A stretch of DNA of 20,784 nucleotides from JBFHER01 sp041584055 (lineage in GTDB: Bacteria > Bacteroidota > Bacteroidia > Bacteroidales > UBA5342). How positions within the stretch are numbered: position 1 is the stretch's first letter; every line of letters begins with the position of its first letter. The DNA lies in the NCBI GenBank assembly GCA_041584055.1, contig JBFHER010000040.1, positions 1-20,784 on the forward strand, in the 5' to 3' direction. The translations under genes were made by a program, and so were the position numbers. The notes under the pieces were generated by a model. That model worked only from the letters and a program-made list of their open reading frames with translations. It searched no databases and was not told the DNA's origin. This document shows positions 1 through 7,803 of this stretch, in pieces.

Positions 1-2
1 GA

Positions 3-77
3 TATGTGGTGATGGAAGATCGTTCTGAAGTTGAAGTGTCACCTTCCAGGAAAAACGTTTTTTTAGAGAATTTTTAA
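3..77 (+). CDS. C-terminal end of a probable LytTR-domain response regulator (partial)
   Basis: Only the last 24 codons and the TAA stop (75-77) are present. The tail reads YVVMEDRSEVEVSPSRKNVF followed by LENF. This resembles the end of LytTR DNA-binding domains: a short strand, a 'xDGxxxxVSRxxxxxFLE' pattern and a stop soon after. Ten of 24 codons begin with G, which is typical of true coding sequence in this window; the antisense frame lacks that signature. The family call rests on a very short stretch and could be wrong. If right, a regulator gene lies directly upstream of the signalling cluster, about 370 bp from the FHA gene. Confidence 0.45.
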   Translation, partial: YVVMEDRSEVEVSPSRKNVFLENF

Positions 78-444
78 ACTGATACAATTTGACGTTAAAC
101 TGCTCCCATGAAGAGTTGGTTTCCCCAGCATGTAAACAAATGCGGATAACATATCCATGGCTTCGGTAAACATAAGTCTTATTTCTTTTGCTAATCAGTA
201 ATGTTTGTTGTTTGCTTGCGAAAATTAATGGTGTGTAAATGATCTTCGAAAGTAGCTTTAACTTCTTTGAAATCCCTTGTATATAAAGATTTTTCATTTT
301 TATAACTTTGCTTTTTGTGGGTGAGATTGTGGTGTAAAAACAGACAGAATTCATCAAATTTGTTTATTTTTGAAAATAATAAGTATATTTAACATATATA
401 AGTTGATAATTGATATTTATTATTTTATTAAAACCTTAACAAAT
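78..444. other. Intergenic region upstream of the FHA gene, no supported gene
   Basis: This 367-base stretch has stops in all three forward frames. The reverse strand is open from 297 to the window edge, but only about 12 of 99 codons start with G and there is no purine-N-pyrimidine bias, so it is not called as a gene. Two TAnnTTTG matches (303-310 and 365-372) are the only regulatory-looking signals. No strong hairpin with a T-tract follows the upstream stop codon. Confidence 0.5.
277..310 (+). promoter_or_regulatory. Candidate Bacteroidetes-type promoter for the FHA gene
   Basis: TAACTTTG at 303-310 matches the Bacteroidetes -7 consensus TAnnTTTG exactly. A TTG at 277-279 lies 23 nt upstream, slightly further than the usual 19-21 nt. 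A second perfect -7 match, TATTTTTG (365-372), has no TTG at a suitable distance. The region is AT-rich, so chance matches are likely. Confidence 0.25.
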
Positions 445-1353
445 ATGAAGCATTTATTCTTAACATTCGTTGGATTGCTAACGTTTCTAAGCGTTTCTGC
501 TGTTGATACAACCATCGAGAAAATCTATGAAAATCCTAGTCAGTATGATGGTGAATTAGTAACAGTTCCAGGCCTCGTAACGCAGTTCGTGGAAGCTGAA
601 GAAAATTCAACAGCACATTATCTGCTTAAAGGAGATTTTGGAAGACATATTCGGGTGGTTACAGCAGAAAAAGAACCGGAAACATACAAAAAATATAAGG
701 TGACAGGGATTGTTTATATTAATCAGGAGCTGAACAGTCCTTTTATAAGTGAAACAAGTCGGATTGAGATTGGCGCAATCAAGGATTCCGTGAAGAGTGA
801 AAATGAAAAGGGGCTTGATTTTTCACAGTTTTTATTGATAGCAATTGCCATTGCTGCTGTGATTGCAGTAATTATGATTTTTGTGAAAGGTGTTGGGAAG
901 CAATCTTCGGGTGCTTCTCCGGAAGTGGGTACCACAGCACCGCTTGCTCCAATGAAAGATTTTCAGACAATTAAAATCAATAAAGTAACTGAAGATGCAA
1001 AGACAATAAAATACATCCCGGGAGAATTGAAAATCATAGGTGGCAAAGACAAGGGGAAGGTATTTAAAATTGGCGGATACCCAACAGATGAGGGCAATGT
1101 CGTTTCCATCGGAAGGGGAGATGTTCATGGCGAGAGGCGCTATGCGCATATAAAATTAATGGACCAGACTGTATCAAGACAACAGGCGCTGATCATACAA
1201 AAAGGAAAGAAGCTGCTTGTTAAAAATATGAGTAAGACCAATTTCACCGTTGTTGATGGTGTTGAATTGAAAACGGACGAGACGGCGGAAATAAAACCAG
1301 GATCAACAATTAAAACCGGGGAGGTGGAATTCCAATATATTTTAAATAAATAA
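445..1353 (+). CDS. Membrane-anchored FHA-domain protein with periplasmic OB-like domain
   Basis: The 302-residue protein starts with a signal-peptide-like segment (residues 1-19, ending SVSA). A roughly 90-residue beta-rich region follows (about 20-112; repeated short strands, 'YDGELVTVPGLV', 'YKVTGIV') that resembles an OB fold. A single transmembrane helix spans about 128-148, a linker 150-190, and a C-terminal FHA domain about 194-300. FHA landmarks are the IGRG turn (222-225), SRQQA (244-248; the usual SRxHA has His where Gln is here), N261 and N266 before the TVVDG turn. FHA domains bind phosphothreonine peptides, so this is the likely phospho-reader of the adjacent kinase/phosphatase pair, with the FHA in the cytoplasm and the N-terminal domain outside. 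An in-frame ATG at 370 would add 25 residues before the signal peptide, so 445 is preferred. The OB assignment is tentative; the FHA call is firm. Confidence 0.85.
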   Translation: MKHLFLTFVGLLTFLSVSAVDTTIEKIYENPSQYDGELVTVPGLVTQFVEAEENSTAHYLLKGDFGRHIRVVTAEKEPETYKKYKVTGIVYINQELNSPFISETSRIEIGAIKDSVKSENEKGLDFSQFLLIAIAIAAVIAVIMIFVKGVGKQSSGASPEVGTTAPLAPMKDFQTIKINKVTEDAKTIKYIPGELKIIGGKDKGKVFKIGGYPTDEGNVVSIGRGDVHGERRYAHIKLMDQTVSRQQALIIQKGKKLLVKNMSKTNFTVVDGVELKTDETAEIKPGSTIKTGEVEFQYILNK

Positions 1354-1468
1354 GTGAATTTGTTTTTCTGATTGGAATACAAAGCATCATTGGGTGTGTC
1401 GATTTGAATGTTGGCGTTTAATTGCTTATAAAGAGCAGAGATAGAACAATTTTTGAGTGTGTATTTTT

Positions 1469-1490
1469 TTCTTCATCGCAATGTGAAGAA
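1469..1490. repeat. 7-bp inverted repeat upstream of the PP2C gene
   Basis: TTCTTCA (1469-1475) and TGAAGAA (1484-1490) form a perfect inverted repeat around an 8-nt centre, 31 bp before the PP2C start codon. It could be an operator or a small leader hairpin. No T-tract follows, so a terminator is unlikely. A repeat of this size can arise by chance. Confidence 0.25.
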
Positions 1491-1520
1491 TCTGGATAAA
1501 TATGTATAAAAATCAATTGA

Positions 1521-2396
1521 ATGAAAATTGAGTTTGCAAAATGTTCAATCCCCGGACGACGGGATTATAATCAGGATTATGTATTGGCTGAGAAGCTTGG
1601 CGAAAATCAATGGTTATTTATCGTTGCAGATGGAATGGGAGGAACAAAAGGTGGTGAGGTGGCCAGCGCATTGGCCGCAGAAAGCTTATTACAAAATATT
1701 AAAAAGATAGAATCCTTACAGCCTGAACTAATCAAAAAACAACTTGAGGCTATTTTTAAAAAAATTCAGATCCGGATTGCAGAGGAGTCCAGTTCGAATA
1801 AGGAATTGTCCGATATGGGAACCACCATTGTTTGTCTGATCATTCTAAATGATACTTACATTTGGGCTTCACTGGGAGATAGCAGACTGTATAAGATTAA
1901 TTCGGATGGAATTGAACAACTGACAGAGGACCATACCTTTGTGCAGGATTATATCAACAAAAACGGTAGCGCCTTGCCGGATGCGATCTCTGCTCAGTAT
2001 GAGCACATGTTGACAAAAAGTCTGGATGGAAATGTTGACTCTCCGGATATTTTTCCACAAAATACAAAGTATGAGAAACTGAATGAAGGAGATGCATTTC
2101 TGCTTTGTTCCGATGGCCTTATTCTGGATAAAATACACACAAATACACAGCTGTTTAAAAACTATGTGTTGGGAAGTGAAAGTCCAAAAGATGCCGTGAA
2201 TAATCTCGTCGGTTATGCCTACGAGGAGGGAAGCAAGGATAATATTTCCGCCATAGCCATCAAGGTAGGCGAGAAAAAGTATGAAAAACTAAAGTTAAAA
2301 AGCTATGCCTTGCCTGAGCAAACTTTAGAGTTAAAAAAATCTTTGATTGAACGGTTCAGATCAGGAAAAGAGAAAGAAAATGGAAGAAAAGACTAG
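1521..2396 (+). CDS. PP2C-family Ser/Thr protein phosphatase
   Basis: The 291-residue cytosolic phosphatase is of the PPM/PP2C (Stp1/PrpC-like) type; these remove phosphate from Ser/Thr using two metal ions. Visible motifs in order are RRDYNQD (13-19), VADGMGG (35-41), DMGTTIV (98-104), GDSRLY (119-124), CSDGL (196-200) and KDNISAI (229-235). Expected metal ligands D37, G38, D198 and D230 are all present, so an active enzyme is predicted. The catalytic domain fills about residues 1-250; a charged tail of about 40 residues follows. There is no signal peptide or membrane segment. The gene ends inside the next one: its TAG at 2394-2396 lies 17 nt past the kinase start, which suggests translational coupling. 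It is the likely antagonist of the neighbouring kinase, a pairing common in bacterial PP2C/STPK loci. Confidence 0.93.
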   Translation: MKIEFAKCSIPGRRDYNQDYVLAEKLGENQWLFIVADGMGGTKGGEVASALAAESLLQNIKKIESLQPELIKKQLEAIFKKIQIRIAEESSSNKELSDMGTTIVCLIILNDTYIWASLGDSRLYKINSDGIEQLTEDHTFVQDYINKNGSALPDAISAQYEHMLTKSLDGNVDSPDIFPQNTKYEKLNEGDAFLLCSDGLILDKIHTNTQLFKNYVLGSESPKDAVNNLVGYAYEEGSKDNISAIAIKVGEKKYEKLKLKSYALPEQTLELKKSLIERFRSGKEKENGRKD

Positions 2397-4674
2397 AAGA
2401 TGTCCGTTTTGTGACGAAGAAATTCGGGTCAATGCCATTAAATGCAGGCATTGCGGAAGCATCGTTTCTTCCGATACCTACCCGACGGGGGTGACAAATA
2501 ATCCCGATACCTTGCTGAAACAAATCATAGGTGAGAAATATGAAGTCAGTGAGGTTGTGGGGAAAGGTGGTATGGCGATGGTCTACAGGGCTAAACATAA
2601 AAGTCTGCAGCGTGAAGTCGCCTTAAAAGTAGTTCATCAAAATCTTGTTCACGATAGCGAATTTATAAATCGCTTCCTTCGGGAAGCCAGGGTTGGTGCA
2701 TCTTTAAGTCATCCCAATATTGTTACCATCTACGATGTCGGCACCATCGGTCCCATTAATTATATGGCAATGGAGTTTCTGACAGGTAAAACACTTCGTC
2801 AGGTGATTCATGAAAACGGGAGATTAAGTGTAGAAGATACGATTCATTATCTGACCCCCATTGCCCGTGCCTTAGCATATATTCATGATCGTAATCTGGT
2901 GCATCGGGATATAAAATCTTCAAACGTTATTATTGCAGGAAGAAGAGCTGTTTTAACGGATTTTGGAATTGTTTTTGTGCGTGGAGAAGAGCGTTTAAGT
3001 ACCATGGGATCAGTGGTGGGAACACCCGAATACATGAGCCCGGAACAGGCGGAAGGAAAAGAAGAAGTCGATCACAGAGCCGATATTTACAGTCTGGGGG
3101 TAATGTTTTATGAGGCCCTTACAGGAAGTGTTCCATTTCATCATGATAATCCGCTGGCTACGGTCCATAGTTTGTTAAATGATATTCCACCTGAGCCAAA
3201 AGAGCTCAATCCTGACATTCCGGACTGGTTAAATTCTCTTGTGCTTGCTTGCATGGTAAAAAGTAAGCATGACAGACTTCAGGACTGTAACGAACTCGTG
3301 GAAGGTTTGGTCAGTAAAAAATACATTTCACCAGACTCAACTGTCCGGTTTAATGCTTCGGATGTTACAGGTAAAATAGTGACTAAGAAAGTTGAAAAGA
3401 TACAACAAGGGCAGGCTGCAAAAAAAATCTCAGAACAAAAGAAAGAGGAACCTGTTAAAAAGAAGAAAGGCAATGGACTTAAGATAATTGGTTTAATCAT
3501 ACTCCTGCTGATTGTTGCAGGCGCTGTTGGTTTGTATTTTAACCGGGACGTGATTGAAAGTGTTCAGGTTTCATCACTTATTGAAAAAGGAGAAAGCCTT
3601 GAAAGTGCCAAAGAATATGAGGCAGCGCTTTTACATTACATTACTGCGCTGGAAGAATTTCCTGGAAATGATGATCTGGAAAACAAGGTCACGCATCTCC
3701 GTCAGATGTTAATTGAACAGGAAAAGCTTGCTGAGGCTAAATTAAAAAAGGACAGTTCTCCAAAGCCATCGGCTGATGCAGAATTAGAAAATGCGGATCT
3801 GCAAAATCAAAATACAGAAAACCGGGATGTGTCGCAAGCGCTGACAGAAGCGGGAAACGAAGAAAAACCTTCGTCAAATAATACGGAAGCAAGCGATCAG
3901 GCTTCTCAAGCTGCTAATAACAATGCGACCGTGGCTCAAAAAACGAATGACGCAAAAGCTAACGCAGCTCCTGTTATTGAAAAAACAGTGGTAAAGAATG
4001 AAGAAACAATAAAGCCAAAGGTAGAAGAAGTTAAAAAAACGCCTCCACCTCCGGTTAAAACAGAGGAAAAAAAGGTGGAAGCTCCCAAACAAGAGATAAA
4101 TTATGCTCAAATCCCGGGTGACTTTATGTCTGTTTTAAAACAATTTGGTATAGAATTGGTGTATGTGCCTTTGGTCAACAAAGGTTTTTATATCGGAAAA
4201 TATGAAGTTACTCAAAAGACCTGGCAGCAGATTATGGGGAAAAATCCAAGTGCATTGCCAGGTGACAATCATCCTGTTGAAATGATAAATCAGGCGGATA
4301 TTAATGAATTCCTTGCAGAACTAAAAAAGATGACGAAACTGCCTTTCCGACTGCCAACAGAAAAAGAATGGGAAACGGTGGCAAAGGCAGGGAAAAATAC
4401 AAAATACAGTGGAGGTGATCGGATAGAAGCTGTTGCCTGGTATGAAGGAAACACTTCAGGAAGCCACACAACGGTAGGAAAACTTGCACCCAATGCACTT
4501 GGAATTTATGATATGAGTGGCAATGTGTCTGAATTGTGTGAAGGATTTATTCGAAAAGGAGGTAGTTACAACAGTACTTCAAATAATTGTGAAATAAGTG
4601 CTTCAAAACAAATGTCACCTGACACAAGGGATTGGACAATGGGAATACGGTTATGTCTGACATATACCGAATAG
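2380..4674 (+). CDS. Transmembrane Ser/Thr kinase: zinc ribbon, kinase, TM, TPR-like, FGE-like domain
   Basis: From the ATG at 2380 the product is 764 residues. Residues 8-25 hold a zinc ribbon (C8, C11, C22, C25). The kinase domain covers about 54-310: glycine loop GKGGMA (61-66), VALKV with K83, E102 in helix C, HRDIKSSN (175-182), DFG (194-196) and GTPEYMSPEQ (214-223), so it should be active. A basic stretch and one transmembrane helix (about 367-387) follow. Next come a TPR-like helical pair (about 398-445) and a Q/N/A/K/P-rich linker (455-575). The C-terminal FGE-sulfatase (SUMF1-like) domain (588-760) has EVTQKTW, RLPTEKEWE, GIYDMSGNVSEL and GGSY. In that domain Ser732 replaces the first catalytic Cys while C737 aligns with the second, so it is more likely a ligand-sensing fold than an enzyme. 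Chlamydial Pkn1 has a comparable kinase plus FGE layout. An upstream in-frame ATG at 2347 is less likely because the zinc ribbon begins right after 2380. Confidence 0.93.
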   Translation: MEEKTRRCPFCDEEIRVNAIKCRHCGSIVSSDTYPTGVTNNPDTLLKQIIGEKYEVSEVVGKGGMAMVYRAKHKSLQREVALKVVHQNLVHDSEFINRFLREARVGASLSHPNIVTIYDVGTIGPINYMAMEFLTGKTLRQVIHENGRLSVEDTIHYLTPIARALAYIHDRNLVHRDIKSSNVIIAGRRAVLTDFGIVFVRGEERLSTMGSVVGTPEYMSPEQAEGKEEVDHRADIYSLGVMFYEALTGSVPFHHDNPLATVHSLLNDIPPEPKELNPDIPDWLNSLVLACMVKSKHDRLQDCNELVEGLVSKKYISPDSTVRFNASDVTGKIVTKKVEKIQQGQAAKKISEQKKEEPVKKKKGNGLKIIGLIILLLIVAGAVGLYFNRDVIESVQVSSLIEKGESLESAKEYEAALLHYITALEEFPGNDDLENKVTHLRQMLIEQEKLAEAKLKKDSSPKPSADAELENADLQNQNTENRDVSQALTEAGNEEKPSSNNTEASDQASQAANNNATVAQKTNDAKANAAPVIEKTVVKNEETIKPKVEEVKKTPPPPVKTEEKKVEAPKQEINYAQIPGDFMSVLKQFGIELVYVPLVNKGFYIGKYEVTQKTWQQIMGKNPSALPGDNHPVEMINQADINEFLAELKKMTKLPFRLPTEKEWETVAKAGKNTKYSGGDRIEAVAWYEGNTSGSHTTVGKLAPNALGIYDMSGNVSELCEGFIRKGGSYNSTSNNCEISASKQMSPDTRDWTMGIRLCLTYTE

Positions 4675-4698
4675 AAAATAAAATAAAAACCAATTGTA

Positions 4699-6813
4699 AT
4701 GAAAAGAAAGGCTTTACTTTTAATGGTGTTATTTTCCTGCGGGGCTTTATCCTTGATTGCCCAGGAAAAAGGAATGTTGATCATCGATAGTGAACCATCC
4801 GGTTTACAGGTTTATTTAAATGGAGAAAATACGGGAAGCTTAACCCCTTTCGAAAGAGAACTGGAGCCAGGCAGTTATACCGTGGGCATTCGTTTCAACA
4901 AATTCCAGTGGTTCAGAGATACAGTTGAAGTACTTCCAAATAAAACCATTGAAATCAGTGAAACAATTAAGGATGCAAAGTTCGGAACCTTTGTCATTAC
5001 ATCCACACCAACTGATGCCAGCGTCTTTTATGAGGGTGAGCACATTGGTTACACACCTTTTCAAATGGCCCAGGTATCGCCCGGAAGCTACAAGTTTGAA
5101 TTGACTAAAGATAAATTTAACCGCGCTAAATTTGAAGTGAATGTGAAGGAACTTGAAGTGAGCGAGAAATATGTTGAGCTCACTGCAGGATATGGTACAA
5201 TGAGTATCATGACAAATCCAAAAGCGGATATTTATATTGATGGTCAATTGGAAGGGAACCATGTTTTTAACGGGCGACTTGACGCCGGAACCCATGTAAT
5301 TGAAGCAAAAAAGGAAGGGCATAAAACAGAAACCAGAATTGTTTTAATCAAAAAGGGTGAAGAATACAGGGAAATGTTTGTTTTGAATGCAATCTACGGC
5401 GGATTATCCATCTTGTCTAATCCTACCGGTGCAACTATCTTTTTGGATGATGAAGAAATCGGTATCACGCCAAAAATAATGAAAGAAATGTCAATAGGTG
5501 AGCATAAACTCAGACTTGAGAAAAACGGTTTTGCGCCTTTTGAAACAGATGTAACCATTGAGGAAGACAGAACTTTTTATGTTGAAGGAACCCTTGTAAA
5601 AGGAATTCAGTTAAGCACTTCACCATCAGAGGCAAAAATTTTCGTGGATGGAAATTTTATTGGAACAAGTCCACAGGTGTTGATGAACCTCACCCATGGA
5701 AAGCATATCTTAAAAATCCAGAAAGAAGGCTATGCGGAAGTAATTCGCGAGTTTGTGGTGGATATAAATAACCTGCAATCAACAATGCACGAAAATTTGG
5801 TTGATGGCGTGCTGATTACATCTGAGCCTCCCGGGGCATCAATTTATATCGATGGGGCATTGTCAGGCACAACACCAAAAATATTTAACGACATGGCGGA
5901 TACCTCCGAAATTGTTCTCAAAAAAGAGGGGTACGCCTGGGTTGAATGGCATCAGATTGTGAAAGATGGAGAAAGTATGCTTATACATAAAGACCTTGAG
6001 GAAGGATGTCTCGTTGATATCGTTACACCTTCGGAAGATGGTGAAATATGGATTGATGAAAAATATATAGGAAAAAAAGAACTTACTTTACCCCTGAAAA
6101 AGGGAAAACACCTAATAAAAGTAATTAATTCAAAGTATTACAATGATATTGAAAAAGACCTGATTGTTGAAGAAAACGGAATGCGTTTTGAATTGGAGCT
6201 TGAACGTAAGATGAGCAGCGTTGTTGTGACCTCTGTGCCCAATGAAGGAATGGTGTATCTCAATGAGCGTAGCTTCCTTGAAACAAATGCATCCAAAATG
6301 ATTGCTTCAGATGTTTATCACTTAAAACTGGAACGGAAAAAGTACCTGACCATATATGATACGATCGATGTTTTTGAACCAAACCAAAGCTTTAATTACA
6401 CCATGATACCTCAAAAGTTCAGAGACAAAGGTACAGCTTTCTTTTTATCAGCAATTTTCCCGGGATCCGGGAATGCCTACCTCACACGTGGTAAAAAATC
6501 ATCCATTGCGGGATTTCTTTTTTATGGTTTGGTTGCTGGAAGTTATTATACACATTTGCAATCAGAGGATTTGCTGGATAAAATACCGCTCGAACCAAAT
6601 CTGAGTGAAAGAAATAATATGAAAGACGAACAGGAAACATATGCCCTGGCATCGGATGTTATGAAATATACTGCTGCAGGTGTGTGGGTGATAAATATAA
6701 TCCGTGTATTGGCTGCGCCTTCCGAAAAAAAGCAATTTCAAAAAATGGGATTAATATCATCTTATAATCCTGAAATAAGTACACACAGTGTTGGACTGGC
6801 GTATAAATTTTGA
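4699..6813 (+). CDS. Exported protein with eight tandem PEGA repeats and C-terminal membrane segments
   Basis: The 704-residue protein has a signal peptide (cleavage probably after IAQ near residue 21-22). Eight consecutive repeats of 66-72 residues follow, starting near 25, 97, 167, 235, 303, 371, 437 and 507. Each has the PEGA pattern: strand, 'S.P..A.IYIDG..IG.TP', 'G.H.L...K.GY'. PEGA repeats are small beta domains found in surface and S-layer-associated proteins. Repeat 7 and especially repeat 8 are the most diverged. Residues 575-704 differ: AFFLSAIFPGSGNAYLTRG with two hydrophobic stretches (about 578-612 and 650-668) resembles the short membrane module often called DUF5683. The gene begins 24 nt after the kinase stop and is almost certainly cotranscribed. 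Its likely role is structural or sensory in the envelope, perhaps contacting the kinase ectodomain; that link is inferred from order only. Confidence 0.88.
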   Translation: MKRKALLLMVLFSCGALSLIAQEKGMLIIDSEPSGLQVYLNGENTGSLTPFERELEPGSYTVGIRFNKFQWFRDTVEVLPNKTIEISETIKDAKFGTFVITSTPTDASVFYEGEHIGYTPFQMAQVSPGSYKFELTKDKFNRAKFEVNVKELEVSEKYVELTAGYGTMSIMTNPKADIYIDGQLEGNHVFNGRLDAGTHVIEAKKEGHKTETRIVLIKKGEEYREMFVLNAIYGGLSILSNPTGATIFLDDEEIGITPKIMKEMSIGEHKLRLEKNGFAPFETDVTIEEDRTFYVEGTLVKGIQLSTSPSEAKIFVDGNFIGTSPQVLMNLTHGKHILKIQKEGYAEVIREFVVDINNLQSTMHENLVDGVLITSEPPGASIYIDGALSGTTPKIFNDMADTSEIVLKKEGYAWVEWHQIVKDGESMLIHKDLEEGCLVDIVTPSEDGEIWIDEKYIGKKELTLPLKKGKHLIKVINSKYYNDIEKDLIVEENGMRFELELERKMSSVVVTSVPNEGMVYLNERSFLETNASKMIASDVYHLKLERKKYLTIYDTIDVFEPNQSFNYTMIPQKFRDKGTAFFLSAIFPGSGNAYLTRGKKSSIAGFLFYGLVAGSYYTHLQSEDLLDKIPLEPNLSERNNMKDEQETYALASDVMKYTAAGVWVINIIRVLAAPSEKKQFQKMGLISSYNPEISTHSVGLAYKF

Positions 6814-6831
6814 TTTGATTAACTTTGCCAC

Positions 6832-7776
6832 GTGAAATTACTACTTACTATATTACTTGCTCTTCTTTCTTCTGCTGTTTTCAGTCAGAAAGCATTCTAT
6901 CATGCCCGAAAGCAGGAGAACAAACGTTTCATTGAAATTTATGAACATAAATATGATGGAACAGTCAATCCGGTTATAGAAACAATCTCCGGAGATCAGA
7001 AGTTTTTGGTTTATCCAGGTATCAAGGACAATGGTTTGCGAAAGGTATTGTTGGGGACAGGCATTAATGGATGGGTGAAAGAAAGTGATATCAATATTCT
7101 AGGTAACAGTGAAGCCTATCGTTCTCTGGATGGAGAAATTATTACGGATGAAAATGTGCGGATTTTAGCCCTTGATGGTGCCCTCAAAGGTGAATATCTC
7201 AGTTCTTTTTTCAAGATACTTGATGCAAAATGTGAATTGGTAAACTCTTTATCCGGAAAAAATTATGTTGCACTGACTTTAAAGGCAGATAAAGGAACGA
7301 AGTTACTCTGTGAAGGCGGTTTTGGTGCAATTTTGCTTCCTTCAACCCTGGAGTATGGCCAATCATCATCTGCCTACCTTGACCAGCAGGGATATTTTCT
7401 TGATTTAATTGAAGCCGATGATGAAGACCAGGAAGTCCGGGCACGTCGCTTAAGCCAGGAGGACATCGTTTTGAACAATGGAATAAATTGGGAAATTGTT
7501 AGCGAGCTCAATAAAGTAAAGGAAGAAAAGCATGATACCATCCCGTACTTTGATACGATGGGTAAAACAGCTTTTCAATTTTCCCTGTTAAAACTGGAAC
7601 GTGAAACGGATAAGATAAAACCAGGTGCAAATACTATTCGTATTTTAATTCCCTTACTATCGGATAAGACTTTTGCAACCAAAGTGTTGGAGAAATACAA
7701 GGTGCAATTCATCATTAATATTGGCCTATCCGTTAATAATGCGAATCAAAAAGTGTTGATATTTGCCGGGAAATGA
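6832..7776 (+). CDS. Secreted protein of unknown family, last gene of the signalling cluster
   Basis: The 314-residue product starts at a GTG. The start is fixed by the signal peptide that begins there (MKLLLTILLALLSSAVFSQ, cleavage near residue 18-19); no in-frame ATG stands close enough to replace it. The mature part has no family I recognise. It is beta-rich early (YEHKYDGTV, DQKFLVYPG, 'GINGWVKESDI'), has an acidic patch (EADDEDQEV, about 194-202) and ends in alternating strands (TIRILIPLL, VQFIINIGLSV, KVLIFAGK). No membrane helix is seen after the signal, and no T9SS sorting tail. It lies only 18 nt after the PEGA gene and is followed by a convergent gene, so it ends the operon. TAACTTTG (6820-6827) sits just before the start but is too close to serve this GTG as a promoter. 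Confidence 0.8.
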   Translation: MKLLLTILLALLSSAVFSQKAFYHARKQENKRFIEIYEHKYDGTVNPVIETISGDQKFLVYPGIKDNGLRKVLLGTGINGWVKESDINILGNSEAYRSLDGEIITDENVRILALDGALKGEYLSSFFKILDAKCELVNSLSGKNYVALTLKADKGTKLLCEGGFGAILLPSTLEYGQSSSAYLDQQGYFLDLIEADDEDQEVRARRLSQEDIVLNNGINWEIVSELNKVKEEKHDTIPYFDTMGKTAFQFSLLKLERETDKIKPGANTIRILIPLLSDKTFATKVLEKYKVQFIINIGLSVNNANQKVLIFAGK

Positions 7777-7803
7777 TTGATTTTTTGCTTAGGAAACAAG
7801 CGT

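Noticed and set aside
1..297. Reverse-strand frame open for 99 codons from an ATG at 297 to the window edge
   Set aside because: Few codons start with G (about 12 of 99), there is no purine-N-pyrimidine bias, the product is K/S/L-rich and unrecognised, and it is antisense to the better-supported end of a + strand gene at 3-77.
4141..4671. Active formylglycine-generating enzyme or sulfatase-maturation function
   Set aside because: The first catalytic cysteine is Ser732 and no sulfatase gene is nearby.
4840..5322. 160-codon reverse-strand open frame
   Set aside because: It lies wholly antisense to the PEGA gene, whose repeats are unmistakable, and its product is Cys/Phe/His-rich with no family pattern.
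445..7776. Type VI secretion regulatory cluster
   Set aside because: The kinase/phosphatase/FHA trio is suggestive, but no tss/hcp/vgrG genes occur in the window.
7787..7801. GCTT/AAGC hairpin between the convergent secreted-protein gene and miaB
   Set aside because: Only four base pairs; not enough to call a terminator.
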